Counted from the stretch's first letter, positions 23,023-35,162 are shown. The stretch: DNA of 35,238 bases from Candidatus Limivivens merdigallinarum (GCA_018713105.1 DVFT01000017.1:1-35238); one strand, 5' to 3'. Notes: generated by a model not told the origin, from the sequence alone. Numbers and translations: made by a program.

Positions 23023-24392
23023 TATGCTTCGTAGAATTCATCCAGAAACTTGTCTTTGATACGTTTCAGCTCGCTTCTGGGGAGAATCCGGAGGAGTTTC
23101 CAGCCGATTTCCATGGTTTCTTCAATACTTCGGTTGGTGTAATAGCCCTGGGAGACGTATTCCCTTTCAAAAGCATCCGCAAATTTTGCGTACAGCTTAT
23201 CCATATCGGTGAGAGCGGCTTCTCCCAGGATGACCATGAGTTCCTTGGCGTCTTTTCCACGGGCATAGGCGGAAAAGAGCTGGTTCATGACGTCTGCGTG
23301 ATCCGCTCTGGTTTTCCCTTCTCCGATTCCCTTATCCTTCAGTCGGGAGAGGGAAGGAAGTACATCGATGGGCGGGGCGATATTTTTTCGGTAAAGCTCC
23401 CGGCTTAAGATGATCTGCCCTTCGGTGATATATCCGGTCAGGTCGGGGATCGGATGGGTCTTATCGTCCTCGGGCATGGTCAGGATGGGGATCAGGGTAA
23501 TGGAACCGTTCTTGCCTTTCTGGCGTCCGGCTCTTTCATAGAGAGAAGCCAGGTCTGTATACATGTAGCCGGGATATCCGCGGCGTCCCGGCACTTCCTT
23601 GCGGGCCGCAGAGATTTCGCGGAGCGCGTCTGCGTAGTTGGTAATGTCCGTCAGGATGACGAGGACATGCATATCCTTTTCGAAAGCCAGATATTCTGCG
23701 GCGGTGAGCGCCATTCTGGGGGTGGAGATACGTTCCACGGCAGGGTCGTTGGCCAGGTTGATGAACATGACGCTGCGGTCGATGGCTCCCGTCTCCCGAA
23801 AACTATCCATGAAGAAATTCGCTTCCTCAAAAGTGATTCCCATGGCAGCGAAGACGACGGCAAAAGGTTCCGTAGTTCCCCGTACTTTCGCCTGCCGCGC
23901 GATCTGAGCCGCCAGATTGGCGTGGGGCAGACCGGAAGCGGAGAAAATAGGAAGTTTTTGTCCGCGCACCAGGGTATTCAAGCCGTCGATGGCGGAAATC
24001 CCTGTCTGAATAAATTCCTGGGGATAATTTCTGGCTGCGGGGTTCATAGGCAGCCCGTTGATATCCCGACGCTGTTCCGGAAGAATCTCCGGGCCGCCGT
24101 CGATGGGACGGCCCAGGCCGTCGAACATACGGCTCAGCATATCCTCCGACACGCCAAGCTCCATGGACCGGCCAAGGAAGCGTACTTTGCTGGAGCTTAA
24201 GTTGATGCCCGTAGAAGCTTCAAAAAGCTGAACCAGCGCATTGCCCCCATCGATCTCCAGCACCTTGCAGCGTCTCTTTTCGCCGTTTGCCAGTTCGATT
24301 TCCCCAAGTTCGTTGTAGGTGACGTCCTGTACGCCGCGCACCAGCATCAGAGGACCGGCCACCTCTTCTATGGTTCTGTATTCCTTTGGCAT
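23022..24392 (-). CDS. ntpB: V-type ATPase subunit B
   Basis: The 456-residue protein is the non-catalytic head subunit: it lacks a Walker A lysine motif ([14 protein letters not shown] at about 143-156 stands in its place) and has the conserved [20 protein letters not shown] segment near residues 345-364. Three copies alternate with A in the head. Its ATG overlaps the A stop by one base (TAATG), so translation is coupled and near-equal. The normal length is about 460. All segments appear intact. Confidence 0.97.
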   Translation of the reverse strand: MPKEYRTIEEVAGPLMLVRGVQDVTYNELGEIELANGEKRRCKVLEIDGGNALVQLFEASTGINLSSSKVRFLGRSMELGVSEDMLSRMFDGLGRPIDGGPEILPEQRRDINGLPMNPAARNYPQEFIQTGISAIDGLNTLVRGQKLPIFSASGLPHANLAAQIARQAKVRGTTEPFAVVFAAMGITFEEANFFMDSFRETGAIDRSVMFINLANDPAVERISTPRMALTAAEYLAFEKDMHVLVILTDITNYADALREISAARKEVPGRRGYPGYMYTDLASLYERAGRQKGKNGSITLIPILTMPEDDKTHPIPDLTGYITEGQIILSRELYRKNIAPPIDVLPSLSRLKDKGIGEGKTRADHADVMNQLFSAYARGKDAKELMVILGEAALTDMDKLYAKFADAFEREYVSQGYYTNRSIEETMEIGWKLLRILPRSELKRIKDKFLDEFYEA

Positions 24393-26167
24393 TAGAAGTC
24401 CTCCTTTTTGGCTAAGATTCCCTGGATTTCCTCCCTAAGGACGTCTTGGATTTCGGTGAAGGCATGATCCAGATCCTGCTCTTCGGTGTATTTGAAGCGG
24501 CCGATGGGTTCACGGACCGCAAGCTTGACCAAATCGTTGACGTCGGCTCCCTCTTCCAGGGCGCGTTCGGATTCTTCATAGCAGGAGAGGATAAGCCTCA
24601 TCAGCATGTGCTGCTTTTTCAGGGAAGAATAGGTATCGGTTTCGTGGAAGGCATTCTGGTGAAGAAAATCCTCCCGGATGGAACGGGCAGCCTCCAGCTT
24701 CAGCCTGTCGGGGGCGGAGAGAGCGTCCATTCCTACCAACTGTACGATTTCATTCAGCTCGGATTCTTCCTGGAGAAGCCGAAGCATCCTGGCCCTAAGA
24801 TCCGTCCAGTCATCCGCCACTTTGGCGTTGAACCATTTTTCCATGGTATCCACGTAGAGGGAATAACTGCTCAGCCAGTTGATGGCGGGAAAATGGCGTT
24901 TATAAGCCAAATCCGAATCCAGGCCCCAGAATACTTTCACGATACGTAAGGTTGCCTGGGTCACCGGTTCGGAGATATCTCCGCCTGCAGGGGATACCGC
25001 TCCGATAACGGACAGGGCGCCTTCCCTGTTATCTTTTCCCAAGGAAATCACTCTTCCGGCTCTTTCGTAGAACTGAGCCAGACGGGAACCCAGATATGCG
25101 GGATATCCTTCCTCACCGGGCATTTCTTCCAGACGGCCTGACATTTCACGGAGGGCTTCCGCCCAGCGGGAGGTGGAATCTGCCATCAGCGCCACGGAAT
25201 ATCCCATATCACGGAAGTATTCCGCGATGGTGATGCCTGTGTAAATGGAAGCCTCCCGGGCAGCCACAGGCATGTCTGAGGTATTGGCAATCAGGACGGT
25301 TCGTTCCATCAGGGATTTTCCGGTCTTAGGGTCTTTCAGTTCCGGAAATTCGTTGAGAACGTCCGTCATCTCGTTGCCGCGTTCTCCGCACCCGATATAG
25401 ACCACAATGTCGGCGTCCGCCCATTTGGCCAGCTGGTGCTGCACGACTGTTTTTCCCGAACCGAAGGGACCGGGAACGGCGGCAACGCCGCCTTTTGCAA
25501 TGGGAAACAAGGTATCGATCACTCTCTGTCCGGTAATGAGGGGCATATCAGGGGAAAGTTTTCTCTGATAAGGACGACCCTGCCGTACCGGCCATTTCTG
25601 CATGAGGGTTAAGGGATGTTCCAGGCCTTTTTCGTCTGTCAGAACTGCGATGGTATCCGTCACGGTATATTCGCCTCCCTGAATGGAGGTCAGAGTTCCG
25701 GAAATACCTGGAGGAACCAGGATCTTCTGGCGGACGACGTCGGTCTCCGCCACATACCCTAAGACGTCTCCTCCGCTCAGGCAATCTCCTGATTGGGCAG
25801 AAGGCTTAAAAAGCCATTTTTTCTCCCGGTTCAGGGAGGGAACCTCGACGCCGCAGTTCAGAAGGTTTCCTTTTGTGAGCTTCATGATTTCATCCAGGGG
25901 ACGCTGGATGCCGTCGTAGATATTGCCAATCAGACCCGGCCCCAGTTCCACGCTCAGAGGAGCTCCGGTGGATTCTACCGGTTCCCCGGGCCCCAGGCCG
26001 GAGGTTTCCTCGTAGACCTGGATGGAAGCCTGGTCACCGTGAATCTCGATGATTTCACCGATCAGGCGCTGGCTGCTTACACGCACCACGTCAAACATGT
26101 TGGCGTCCCGCATCCCCTCCGCAATGACCAGCGGTCCGGCTACTTTTTTTATTACGCCTTTACTCAT
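24392..26167 (-). CDS. ntpA: V-type ATPase catalytic subunit A
   Basis: The 591-residue subunit hydrolyses or makes ATP. Walker A GPFGSGKT is at 233-240, followed by [13 protein letters not shown], and the bulge (non-homologous) region typical of V-type A chains lies at about 110-190. [31 protein letters not shown] is the conserved catalytic stretch. The N-terminal barrel [19 protein letters not shown] is intact. GGAGG precedes the ATG. It lies 20 nt after subunit F and overlaps B. It can act as pump or synthase; the direction depends on conditions, not sequence. Confidence 0.98.
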   Translation of the reverse strand: MSKGVIKKVAGPLVIAEGMRDANMFDVVRVSSQRLIGEIIEIHGDQASIQVYEETSGLGPGEPVESTGAPLSVELGPGLIGNIYDGIQRPLDEIMKLTKGNLLNCGVEVPSLNREKKWLFKPSAQSGDCLSGGDVLGYVAETDVVRQKILVPPGISGTLTSIQGGEYTVTDTIAVLTDEKGLEHPLTLMQKWPVRQGRPYQRKLSPDMPLITGQRVIDTLFPIAKGGVAAVPGPFGSGKTVVQHQLAKWADADIVVYIGCGERGNEMTDVLNEFPELKDPKTGKSLMERTVLIANTSDMPVAAREASIYTGITIAEYFRDMGYSVALMADSTSRWAEALREMSGRLEEMPGEEGYPAYLGSRLAQFYERAGRVISLGKDNREGALSVIGAVSPAGGDISEPVTQATLRIVKVFWGLDSDLAYKRHFPAINWLSSYSLYVDTMEKWFNAKVADDWTDLRARMLRLLQEESELNEIVQLVGMDALSAPDRLKLEAARSIREDFLHQNAFHETDTYSSLKKQHMLMRLILSCYEESERALEEGADVNDLVKLAVREPIGRFKYTEEQDLDHAFTEIQDVLREEIQGILAKKEDF

Positions 26168-26187
26168 TTTTTATAACCTCCATTGTA

Positions 26188-26517
26188 TCAGGTTTCTGAA
26201 TCATTCTGAAAGATAATGTCAGATCCTACCGCCTGTTCCACAGAACGTTTGACGGAACGGATCCCGCGCCCTGTATTTCCCGAGATTCCGGGAATCAGGA
26301 TAATAGCAGGAAGGTCGGCTTCCTGATAGCGGTCGATTTCAGTCTCTATCTTTGCTGCCAGAGCCTCTGTGATATAGATGACGGCATAGCCGCTTTCCGA
26401 GAGCTCACGCAGCTTTCTCGCGGCTTCCAACGGGTCTGTCAGAGGAAAATAGGCAAGTCCCAGGGCAGCGAAGCCGTAAATACTGTCCAGGTCTCCCATA
26501 ACTGCGATTTTATACAT
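26188..26517 (-). CDS. V-type ATPase subunit F (NtpG in E. hirae naming)
   Basis: The 109-residue small Rossmann-like protein begins MYKIAVMGDLDSIYGFAALG, the F-subunit signature, and ends in a helix (RGIRSVKRSVEQAVG) that packs on shaft subunit D. It overlaps the end of subunit C by 8 nt, so its ribosome site lies within C. The symbol is left empty because E. hirae calls this protein NtpG, whereas other sources call it AtpF/NtpF. Confidence 0.93.
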   Translation of the reverse strand: MYKIAVMGDLDSIYGFAALGLAYFPLTDPLEAARKLRELSESGYAVIYITEALAAKIETEIDRYQEADLPAIILIPGISGNTGRGIRSVKRSVEQAVGSDIIFQNDSET

Positions 26518-27478
26518 AAGTTTCCCTCACCCTTTCCCGGAGGGATTCTTCAGGAAGATGGTTGATCTTTCCTGACAGAATGATCCGCACCGATTTGATT
26601 TCATTTTCTCTGGCAAGGATGTAAGCTGCCAGCGGTCCAAGTCCGAAGGGGACGTGGAGTTGGGGACGGATTCTCTGGATCAGCAGGTTGTCGCACCAGC
26701 GTTCAAAGGCGGAACAGGAAACATCCAGAGCGTCTGTTCCTTTCCCGTAGGCTGTGGTCTTGAGATATTCGGAAAGTCCCTTTCGCCCTTTGCCGGAAGC
26801 TTCGATGAGAGATGGAAGATCCAGGGAATCGCAAGGTACCAGAGCCTGTGTCAGAAAATCTGGTTCCTTCCCGGTGCGAAGGGCGCGGTAAGCGATTTTG
26901 ATATCAGCGGCCGCCACGGTAAGCTCGCCGTATAGGGCTAAAAATTCGTTCCCCGAATCTTTGCCTGCCTGATAGACGGCAGTCAGAGCCGCCCGATCCA
27001 GAATTACATCGCAGAGCTGCCCGTCGTGGGTGGTAAGAAGCGTCTCATAGGCAGTCCTGGCCGGCGTCTGCATCGTGGAAGGAAGCTCCGAAAACAGCTT
27101 TTTGGAAACAGCCGTTTGGATCACTTCAGGATCTACCGTACCGTGGCTGATGTAAATGCCGGGGAGATGAACGTCCATACAGGTCTCCTTGATCGCGGCT
27201 TTCAGATTGTGGTAATCATTTCCGTAGAGGAAGACGTTGAATACAGAAAGGTCCCCGACCAGTTCTTCCATAAGCTCCCAGAGCCGCTCACGTTCCTTGG
27301 AGAGAAGTTCAAAGGGAGCTTCCCCATCCTTATCGCCCCATCCTTTTTCGCGCAGCAGCCGGATGCAGGAATCACAGTCGGGGGCGGATACGAGCTGTTC
27401 CAGAAACGAGGCGGACAAAAGCTTCCCTTCTCTGGCACGAATTCGCGCTACCGCATAGGTATAGTCATTTTTTGCCAT
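26510..27478 (-). CDS. ntpC: V-type ATPase subunit C (d/AC39 type)
   Basis: The 322-residue all-helical protein links the rotor ring to the central shaft. It belongs to the C/AC39 family: the N-terminus YTYAVARIRAREGKLLSASFLEQL, the segment YGNDYHNLKAAIKE (about 85-98) and the C-terminus GPLAAYILARENEIKSVRIILSGK are characteristic. Length is close to the usual 330. GGAGG precedes the ATG by 9 nt. It follows subunit E by 15 nt. Confidence 0.93.
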   Translation of the reverse strand: MAKNDYTYAVARIRAREGKLLSASFLEQLVSAPDCDSCIRLLREKGWGDKDGEAPFELLSKERERLWELMEELVGDLSVFNVFLYGNDYHNLKAAIKETCMDVHLPGIYISHGTVDPEVIQTAVSKKLFSELPSTMQTPARTAYETLLTTHDGQLCDVILDRAALTAVYQAGKDSGNEFLALYGELTVAAADIKIAYRALRTGKEPDFLTQALVPCDSLDLPSLIEASGKGRKGLSEYLKTTAYGKGTDALDVSCSAFERWCDNLLIQRIRPQLHVPFGLGPLAAYILARENEIKSVRIILSGKINHLPEESLRERVRETYV

Positions 27479-27493
27479 GTAACGAGTCCTCCT

Positions 27494-28087
27494 TTACGGA
27501 AAAAGGATTGGGTAAACCAGGTCTTTCAAGGCGTCTCTTTCCGAATCGAACAGAGCGTCGAAGGAACAGTTTTCCTCGATCCCTCCGTAGGACAGGATAA
27601 AGCCGCCGTCCAGATCTTTCGGAATATCAGAAATATGAAGGATGCCTCCCGTCTCCTTTAAGGCGTCGTTTAAGGCCGCCTCAAATCCAGCGGGAAGCCT
27701 TAAAAGATCCTTCCTGGAAAAGTGGATCTGTCCTTCTTTGGGAAGAGCTGACTTTTTGGCCAGCCGTATCACGGTGTCGAAATAGTCTTTTGTCTCCAGG
27801 TTTTTCAGATGCTCCAAAGCTTCCGAGAGCACCTCTTGGATCAGACGCTGGCGGCAGGCAAGGAGCCCTTGGCGGTACCGGAGATTTGCCCCGGAGCTGC
27901 CGCGGGCGAGAATGTCCGCTGTATTTTGTTCCGAACGCAGCCGGATTGCCTGAATTTCCTGCTCAGTCTCTTTGTCGGCCTTAGCAAGAAGTTCTTCCGC
28001 TTCCTTCCTGGCAGCGGAAAGGGTCTTTTCGGCAGCGTCCTCGGAACTTTTTAAGATCTGTTCAATGATGTTGTCGAGTCCCGCCAT
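27494..28087 (-). CDS. ntpE: V-type ATPase subunit E (peripheral stalk)
   Basis: The 197-residue protein has a long charged N-terminal helix (about 1-90, rich in Glu, Lys and Ala), which pairs with the G/H coiled coil as peripheral stalk, and a C-terminal globular part with DLDGGFILSYGGIEENCSFD, the E-family motif. The start is set at 28087, an ATG with AAAGGAG 8 nt upstream; a TTG at 28114 overlapping the K stop is possible but has no better site. Confidence 0.9.
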   Translation of the reverse strand: MAGLDNIIEQILKSSEDAAEKTLSAARKEAEELLAKADKETEQEIQAIRLRSEQNTADILARGSSGANLRYRQGLLACRQRLIQEVLSEALEHLKNLETKDYFDTVIRLAKKSALPKEGQIHFSRKDLLRLPAGFEAALNDALKETGGILHISDIPKDLDGGFILSYGGIEENCSFDALFDSERDALKDLVYPILFP

Positions 28088-28110
28088 ACTGCATACTCCT
28101 TTCTGACCGA

Positions 28111-30614
<2,504 letters not shown>

Positions 30615-30657
30615 GTTAAGCACCTCCTTTCTTAAACTGATTAGATTGGGTGAACCG

Positions 30658-30966
30658 TCAGAGAAGGTAATCCAGGACAGCCTGGATGGCGGCAGCCTTT
30701 CGTGTGGAAACAGCTTGGACGAAACGTTCTTCTTCCGATTTTGCCCGGATATCCGCTTCCTGCATCATGGCTTCACATTGGGATCTGGCCGTTTCCATGG
30801 CGGCTTCTTCGTCGGAACGTGCTTGTGCGATCCGCTGCTCTCTGGATCTGGACGCTTTTCCTTTTGCTTCTTCTACGATGTTTTTCGCGTCCTGCGCTGC
30901 CTGGGCTTCCATTTGGGATGCTTCTCTTTCCGCCTGGCGTACTGCTTCTACGATTTCACGAGCCAA
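30658..30966 (-). CDS. V-type ATPase subunit G/H (NtpF in E. hirae naming)
   Basis: The 102-residue protein is almost wholly helical and charged (MAREIVEAVRQAEREASQME...), a single coiled coil that pairs with E in the peripheral stalk. It is the first gene of the operon. It starts with TTG at 30966, as AGGAGG stands 7 nt upstream and no ATG is nearby. A weaker start codon could limit its dose. The symbol is left empty because naming differs between organisms. Confidence 0.88.
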   Translation of the reverse strand: MAREIVEAVRQAEREASQMEAQAAQDAKNIVEEAKGKASRSREQRIAQARSDEEAAMETARSQCEAMMQEADIRAKSEEERFVQAVSTRKAAAIQAVLDYLL

Positions 30967-31022
30967 AGCTTACCCTCCTTTCTGAAAGATGTTTCTAAAA
31001 TAATCTGTCGCAACTTAAGTAA

Positions 31023-31051
31023 ATTATACGTGTTTCCTCTGCTTTTAGCAA
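31023..31051 (-). promoter_or_regulatory. V-ATPase operon promoter
   Basis: Minus-strand TTGCTA (plus 31046-31051), 17 nt, TATAAT (plus 31023-31028). The leader to the TTG at 30966 is about 50 nt. It is divergent from the holB promoter about 45 nt away. Confidence 0.8.
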
Positions 31052-31092
31052 TGGAAATGGGGAAAACTTTTAATGCGAACCTCCATAAAATA

Positions 31093-31101
31093 TGTTATAA
31101 T
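31093..31101 (+). promoter_or_regulatory. holB operon promoter, extended -10 type
   Basis: TGTTATAAT: a perfect -10 (31096-31101) with the extended TG motif; no -35 hexamer is recognised (ATGCGA at the proper place). Start would be about 31108, giving a 110-nt leader. Confidence 0.6.
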
Positions 31102-31107
31102 GAAACG

Positions 31108-31158
31108 GTGTACCGGCGCATTTCCGTTTCGGCAAACGGAAGGAGTGCAGCTGTACAC
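31108..31158 (+). other. Stem-loop in the holB leader
   Basis: Outer arms GTGTAC (31108-31113) and GTACAC (31153-31158), inner perfect hairpin TTCCGTTT (31122-31129) and AAACGGAA (31134-31141) with loop CGGC. It begins at the predicted transcription start and ends 60 nt before the holB ATG. Role unknown; it matches no riboswitch that I know. Confidence 0.4.
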
Positions 31159-31217
31159 TTGCCCGCACAGTTCCATGTGTTGGGCGATTGCCGTGACAGA
31201 CGAAGGAGGTGCGGACT

Positions 31218-32216
31218 ATGTCAGGATTTCAACAGATCATAGGCCATGAGCAGATTATAAATCACTTAAAGAGCGCAATGAAATGGAATAAGGTTTCCCA
31301 TGCCTATATTTTTAATGGAGAGAAGGGGTCAGGGAAGAAGATGCTGGCGAATGCCTTTGCCCAAATGCTCCAGTGCGAAGGGGAAGGAGAGAAGCCATGC
31401 GGAACATGCCGTTCCTGCAGGCAGGCGGAAAGCGGCAACCATCCTGATATTATCCGCGTGATCCATGAAAAGCCCAATTCCATTGGAATTGAGGACATCA
31501 GAGAGCAGCTGGCAGGGGATATCCAGATCAAGCCTTACCAGAGCAGATACAAGATTTATATTGTCCCGGATTCGGAGAAAATGACGGTGCAGGCACAGAA
31601 TGCACTGCTGAAGACGATCGAGGAGCCGCCTTCCTATGCGGTGATCCTTTTTTTGACCACCAATGCGGCATCCTTTCTGCCTACGATCCTTTCCAGATGT
31701 GTGGTGCTGAACATGAAGCCGGTGCCGGATACGGAAGTACGGAAGTATCTGATGGAGCATGTAGAGATACCGGATTATCAGGCGGATGTCTGTACTGCCT
31801 TTGCCCAGGGAAACATCGGGAAAGCAGTCAAGCTTGCCACCTCGGAGAACTTCAATGAGATCAAGATGTCTGCCTTGTACCTGGTGAAGCATATTCCAAA
31901 CATGGATATCAGCGAAATCACAGCGGCAGTGAAGGCGGTTACCGAATTTAAGGTGGATATCCAGGATTATCTGGATCTTCTGGCTGTGTGGTACCGGGAT
32001 GTCCTCTATTTCAAGGCGACCAATGATGTCAACGGCTTGATTTTCAAGGAGGAAGTCAAATATATCAGAGAGCAGACAAACCATGGTTCCTATGAAGGGA
32101 TGGAACAGATCCTTCAAGGGCTGACCAAGGCAAAGGAAAGACTGAACGCCAACGTGAACTTTGACCTGACCATGGAGCTTCTGTTCTTGACCATAAAGGA
32201 GAATTTAATGCAATGA
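31218..32216 (+). CDS. holB: DNA polymerase III subunit delta' (clamp loader)
   Basis: The 332-residue protein has the AAA+ N-terminus FQQIIGHEQIINHL, P-loop GEKGSGKK (34-41), a four-cysteine zinc module (Cys53, Cys61, Cys64, Cys67) and LKTIEEPPSYAVILFLTTNA, typical of clamp-loader subunits. It helps load the sliding clamp. The start is ATG 31218, seven nt after AAGGAGGT; the earlier in-frame GTG lies within that site. The last bases overlap ricT in ATGA. Length is typical of Firmicute delta'. Confidence 0.93.
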   Translation: MSGFQQIIGHEQIINHLKSAMKWNKVSHAYIFNGEKGSGKKMLANAFAQMLQCEGEGEKPCGTCRSCRQAESGNHPDIIRVIHEKPNSIGIEDIREQLAGDIQIKPYQSRYKIYIVPDSEKMTVQAQNALLKTIEEPPSYAVILFLTTNAASFLPTILSRCVVLNMKPVPDTEVRKYLMEHVEIPDYQADVCTAFAQGNIGKAVKLATSENFNEIKMSALYLVKHIPNMDISEITAAVKAVTEFKVDIQDYLDLLAVWYRDVLYFKATNDVNGLIFKEEVKYIREQTNHGSYEGMEQILQGLTKAKERLNANVNFDLTMELLFLTIKENLMQ

Positions 32217-33121
32217 TAAAAATTATCGGAGTCAGATTTCGGACTGCGGGGAAAATTTACTATTTTGACCCCAAGAAGCTGCCCATCAAAAAAGGCGACC
32301 ACGTCATTGTGGAGACGGCGCGGGGCATCGAATATGGAAATGTAGTGGCGGGTGTAAGGGAGGTGCCGGACGACCAGGTCGTGCAGCCCTTAAAGCCTGT
32401 GATCCGTATCGCTACACCGGACGATACCGACAGGGAAGCCAGAAACCGGGAGAAAGAAAAAGAGGCAATGCGCATCTGCCTGGAGAAGATCAAAAAACAC
32501 AACCTGGAGATGAAGCTGATCGATACCGAATACACCTTTGACAACAATAAGGTGCTGTTCTATTTCACCGCCGACGGCCGGATCGATTTCCGGGAGCTGG
32601 TGAAGGATCTGGCGGCTGTGTTCCGCACCAGGATTGAGCTTCGCCAGATCGGCGTCAGGGATGAGACGAAGATCTTAGGCGGGATCGGTATCTGCGGCAG
32701 GCCACTTTGCTGCCACACCTTTTTGTCAGAGTTCGCCCCGGTATCCATCAGGATGGCAAAGGAGCAGAACCTTTCCTTAAATCCCACCAAAATTTCAGGT
32801 GTCTGCGGACGTTTGATGTGCTGCTTGAAAAATGAGGCGGAGACCTATGAATATCTGAACAGCCGTCTTCCAGCCATCGGGGACAAGGTGCTGACAGAGG
32901 ATGGAATCAAGGGAGATGTCCAGAGCGTGAATGTCCTCCGACAGACGGTGAAGGTGGTCGTGGATGTGGAGGATGAGAAGGAGATCCGGGAGTATCCTGT
33001 GGAAAAGCTGAAATTCAAACCCAGGAAAAAGAAGGAGAGGCTGAATCTGAACGAGAAGGAGCTAAAAGAGCTGAAAGCTCTGGAAAAAGACGAAGGGAAA
33101 TCAAAACTGGATGACAATTAA
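32213..33121 (+). CDS. ricT: PSP1 domain protein RicT/YaaT
   Basis: The 302-residue protein has the PSP1 domain (about 1-205). Cysteines 161, 166, 167 in CGRPLCC and 198, 203, 204 in CGRLMCC match those that, in B. subtilis RicT, help bind iron-sulfur clusters in the RicAFT complex, which assists RNase Y in mRNA maturation. The C-terminal tail (about 275-302) is a Lys/Glu helix. It starts in ATGA overlap with holB and overlaps the methyltransferase gene by 11 nt, so the three are translationally linked. RicA and RicF partners are not in this window. Confidence 0.93.
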   Translation: MIKIIGVRFRTAGKIYYFDPKKLPIKKGDHVIVETARGIEYGNVVAGVREVPDDQVVQPLKPVIRIATPDDTDREARNREKEKEAMRICLEKIKKHNLEMKLIDTEYTFDNNKVLFYFTADGRIDFRELVKDLAAVFRTRIELRQIGVRDETKILGGIGICGRPLCCHTFLSEFAPVSIRMAKEQNLSLNPTKISGVCGRLMCCLKNEAETYEYLNSRLPAIGDKVLTEDGIKGDVQSVNVLRQTVKVVVDVEDEKEIREYPVEKLKFKPRKKKERLNLNEKELKELKALEKDEGKSKLDDN

Positions 33122-33848
33122 ACTGTACGAGGGAGAACGTCTGGATGACCTCCAGAGAAACGGTTATCAGATTATCCAGAACGAGCAAAAGTTCTGTTTT
33201 GGCATGGACGCAGTCCTGCTGTCCGGGTTTGCCAGGGTGAAAGACGGCGAGACGGTGTTGGATATGGGCACCGGGACGGGGATCATCCCCATCCTGCTCG
33301 CCGGAAAGACCAAGGCACGGCATCTGACAGGGCTGGAGATCCAGGCGGAAAGCGCTGATATGGCGAGAAGGAGCGTTCTTTTGAATGATCTTGCGGAGAG
33401 GATTTCCATTGTAGAAGGAGATATCAAAGAGGCCGGGCAGATGTTTGACGCGGCTTCTTTTGACGTTATCACCAGCAATCCGCCCTACATGACCGGAAGC
33501 CATGGCCTTACAAATCCGAATGTACATAAGGCGATTGCAAGGCATGAGATCCTTTGTACTCTGGAGGATCTGGTGGCCAATACGGAGAAGCTTCTGAAAC
33601 CGGGAGGAAGGTTTTATCTGGTTCATCGTCCGTTCCGGCTTTCGGAGATCTTATGCTGCCTGTCCGCACACCATCTGGAGCCTAAACGCATGAAGCTGGT
33701 GTACCCCTATGTGGACAAGGAGCCGAATATGGTTCTGATCGAAGCCATACGTGGGGCAAGACCCAGGATCACGGTGGAAAAGCCGCTGATCGTCTATGAA
33801 AAGCCAGGCGTATACACCAAGGAAATTTACGACATTTACGGATATTAG
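33111..33848 (+). CDS. tRNA1(Val) (adenine-N6)-methyltransferase-like (YabB)
   Basis: The 245-residue Rossmann methyltransferase has SAM motif I VLDMGTGTGIIP (49-60) and the amino-methyltransferase motif NPPY (123-126), as expected for methylation of an exocyclic adenine nitrogen. Similarity of layout and position next to ricT and rsmI point to YabB/TrmN6, which in E. coli modifies A37 of tRNA Val. Whether the same base is the target here is not known. It starts 11 nt inside ricT. In B. subtilis yabA lies between these genes; it is absent here. Confidence 0.88.
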   Translation: MTIKLYEGERLDDLQRNGYQIIQNEQKFCFGMDAVLLSGFARVKDGETVLDMGTGTGIIPILLAGKTKARHLTGLEIQAESADMARRSVLLNDLAERISIVEGDIKEAGQMFDAASFDVITSNPPYMTGSHGLTNPNVHKAIARHEILCTLEDLVANTEKLLKPGGRFYLVHRPFRLSEILCCLSAHHLEPKRMKLVYPYVDKEPNMVLIEAIRGARPRITVEKPLIVYEKPGVYTKEIYDIYGY

Positions 33849-33875
33849 AAAGTAAAACCATTCACGGGAGGAAAC

Positions 33876-34712
33876 ATGGCAGGAAAATTATATTTGTGCG
33901 CCACACCCATCGGAAATCTGGAGGATATCACCATGCGGGTGCTGCGTACCCTGAAGGAAGTGGACCTGATCGCGGCCGAGGATACCAGAAACAGCATTAA
34001 GCTTCTGAACCATTTCGGGATCGACACGCCCATGACCAGCTACCACGAGTACAACCGCATCGAGAAAGCATATGTCCTGATCGAGAAGATGCGAAGCGGT
34101 CAGAATGTTGCCCTGATCACCGATGCCGGCACACCGGCCATCTCAGATCCGGGAGAAGATTTGGTCAGGCTTTGCTACGAGGCAGGGATTGAGGTGACTT
34201 CCCTCCCGGGAGCCTGCGCCTGTGTCACAGCGCTGACCCTCTCCGGGCTTCCCACCAGGAGATTCTGCTTTGAGGCATTTCTCCCCACGGACAAGAAGGA
34301 ACGGAATCAGGTTTTGGAGGAGCTTCAGCGGGAGAGCCGCACCATGATTGTCTACGAAGCGCCCCATCGTCTCCTGAAGACCTTGAAAGAGCTGTACGCC
34401 GTATTGGGAAACCGGAGGCTTACCGTGGTGCGTGAGCTGACAAAAAAGCATGAGACCGCCTTCGTCACCGACTTTGAACAGGCGATCGCCCATTATGAGG
34501 CGGAGGAAGCGCGGGGAGAATGTGTGCTTGTCATCGAAGGACGGAGCTTTGAAGAGATCCGGGAAGAAAAGCAGAAAGCCTGGGAAGAGATGAGCATTGA
34601 GGAGCATATGGAGGTTTACCTAAGCCAGGGGATGAATAAGAAGGACGCTATGAAACAGGTGGCGAAGGACCGCGGCGTGGGGAAGAGGGAGATCTACCAG
34701 GCACTGCTGTAA
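33876..34712 (+). CDS. rsmI: 16S rRNA (cytidine1402-2'-O)-methyltransferase
   Basis: The 278-residue protein of the tetrapyrrole-methylase fold starts KLYLCATPIGNLEDITMR and continues AAEDTRNSIKLLNHFGI and SYHEYN, all hallmarks of RsmI. It methylates the 2'-oxygen of C1402 in the decoding centre of 16S rRNA with SAM. TDAGTPAISDPGEDLVR is the cofactor loop. Length is normal. GGGAGG precedes the ATG; it follows the upstream methyltransferase by 27 nt. A T7 tract at 34752-34758 after it may end the operon, but the hairpin before it is poor. Confidence 0.96.
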   Translation: MAGKLYLCATPIGNLEDITMRVLRTLKEVDLIAAEDTRNSIKLLNHFGIDTPMTSYHEYNRIEKAYVLIEKMRSGQNVALITDAGTPAISDPGEDLVRLCYEAGIEVTSLPGACACVTALTLSGLPTRRFCFEAFLPTDKKERNQVLEELQRESRTMIVYEAPHRLLKTLKELYAVLGNRRLTVVRELTKKHETAFVTDFEQAIAHYEAEEARGECVLVIEGRSFEEIREEKQKAWEEMSIEEHMEVYLSQGMNKKDAMKQVAKDRGVGKREIYQALL

Positions 34713-34811
34713 GAGATGAGTGCCTGGGCGATCGCGAGGTGCAAGCGGAAATTTTTTTAAGAGGAAATTGATATGAAAAGGGTATAAAAGGAAGAGACAG
34801 TCCGTGCGAGG

Positions 34812-34958
34812 GTAAGTGATTTTTGGGAGTAAACATCCCGCAGCACTGCAAATTTGCTGCCCCGAAGCTTACTGTGGGGGGTGCCTGCAGTTCGGAGGGC
34901 GGCGTCTGGAAAACGGGGTGTCCTTCTTACGTCCTGCTAGTTTGCAGTTTGCGGTAAG
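34812..34958 (+). other. Nested inverted repeats, possible structured RNA
   Basis: GTAAG (34812-34816) and CTTAC (34868-34872) enclose two hairpins, GGGA/TCCC (34825-34839) and GCAGCA/TGCTGC (34840-34860), as in a three-way junction. Further on, CTTAC (34926-34930) pairs with GTAAG (34954-34958) around CTGC/GCAG. There is no convincing frame with a ribosome site here. No known RNA family was recognised. Confidence 0.35.
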
Positions 34959-34989
34959 GTGCATAGTTCTGATGCCAGACAGATTCCCA

Positions 34990-35018
34990 TTGACGCCGGC
35001 AGGCGGGCATGGTATAGT
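34990..35018 (+). promoter_or_regulatory. Promoter in the right-end gene-free region
   Basis: TTGACG (34990-34995), 17 nt, TATAGT (35013-35018). The transcript would begin with hairpins GGGACAT/ATGTCC and TTCCCG/CGGGAA. No open frame follows within the window. Confidence 0.55.
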
Positions 35019-35133
35019 ACATTCATCGGGACATGGTTCTAATGTCCTGCGTTATCGATCGGTTCCCGTTCGGGAATCAGAATTCCATTTACATGAAACA
35101 AAATAGGACAACAAAAGATCACACCGGAAAGAG

Positions 35134-35162
35134 TTGAGAAGGACAGGAATCTTAGCTATAAT
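35134..35162 (+). promoter_or_regulatory. Strong promoter reading out of the window
   Basis: TTGAGA (35134-35139), 17 nt, TATAAT (35157-35162). It lies between the arms CCGGAAAGAG (35124-35133) and CTCTTTCCGG (35221-35230). Its gene or RNA is beyond the right edge. Confidence 0.7.

Noticed and set aside
34816-35106. 96-codon frame at the right end
   Set aside because: No ribosome site, unlikely composition, and it crosses hairpins and a promoter; a non-coding role is more likely.
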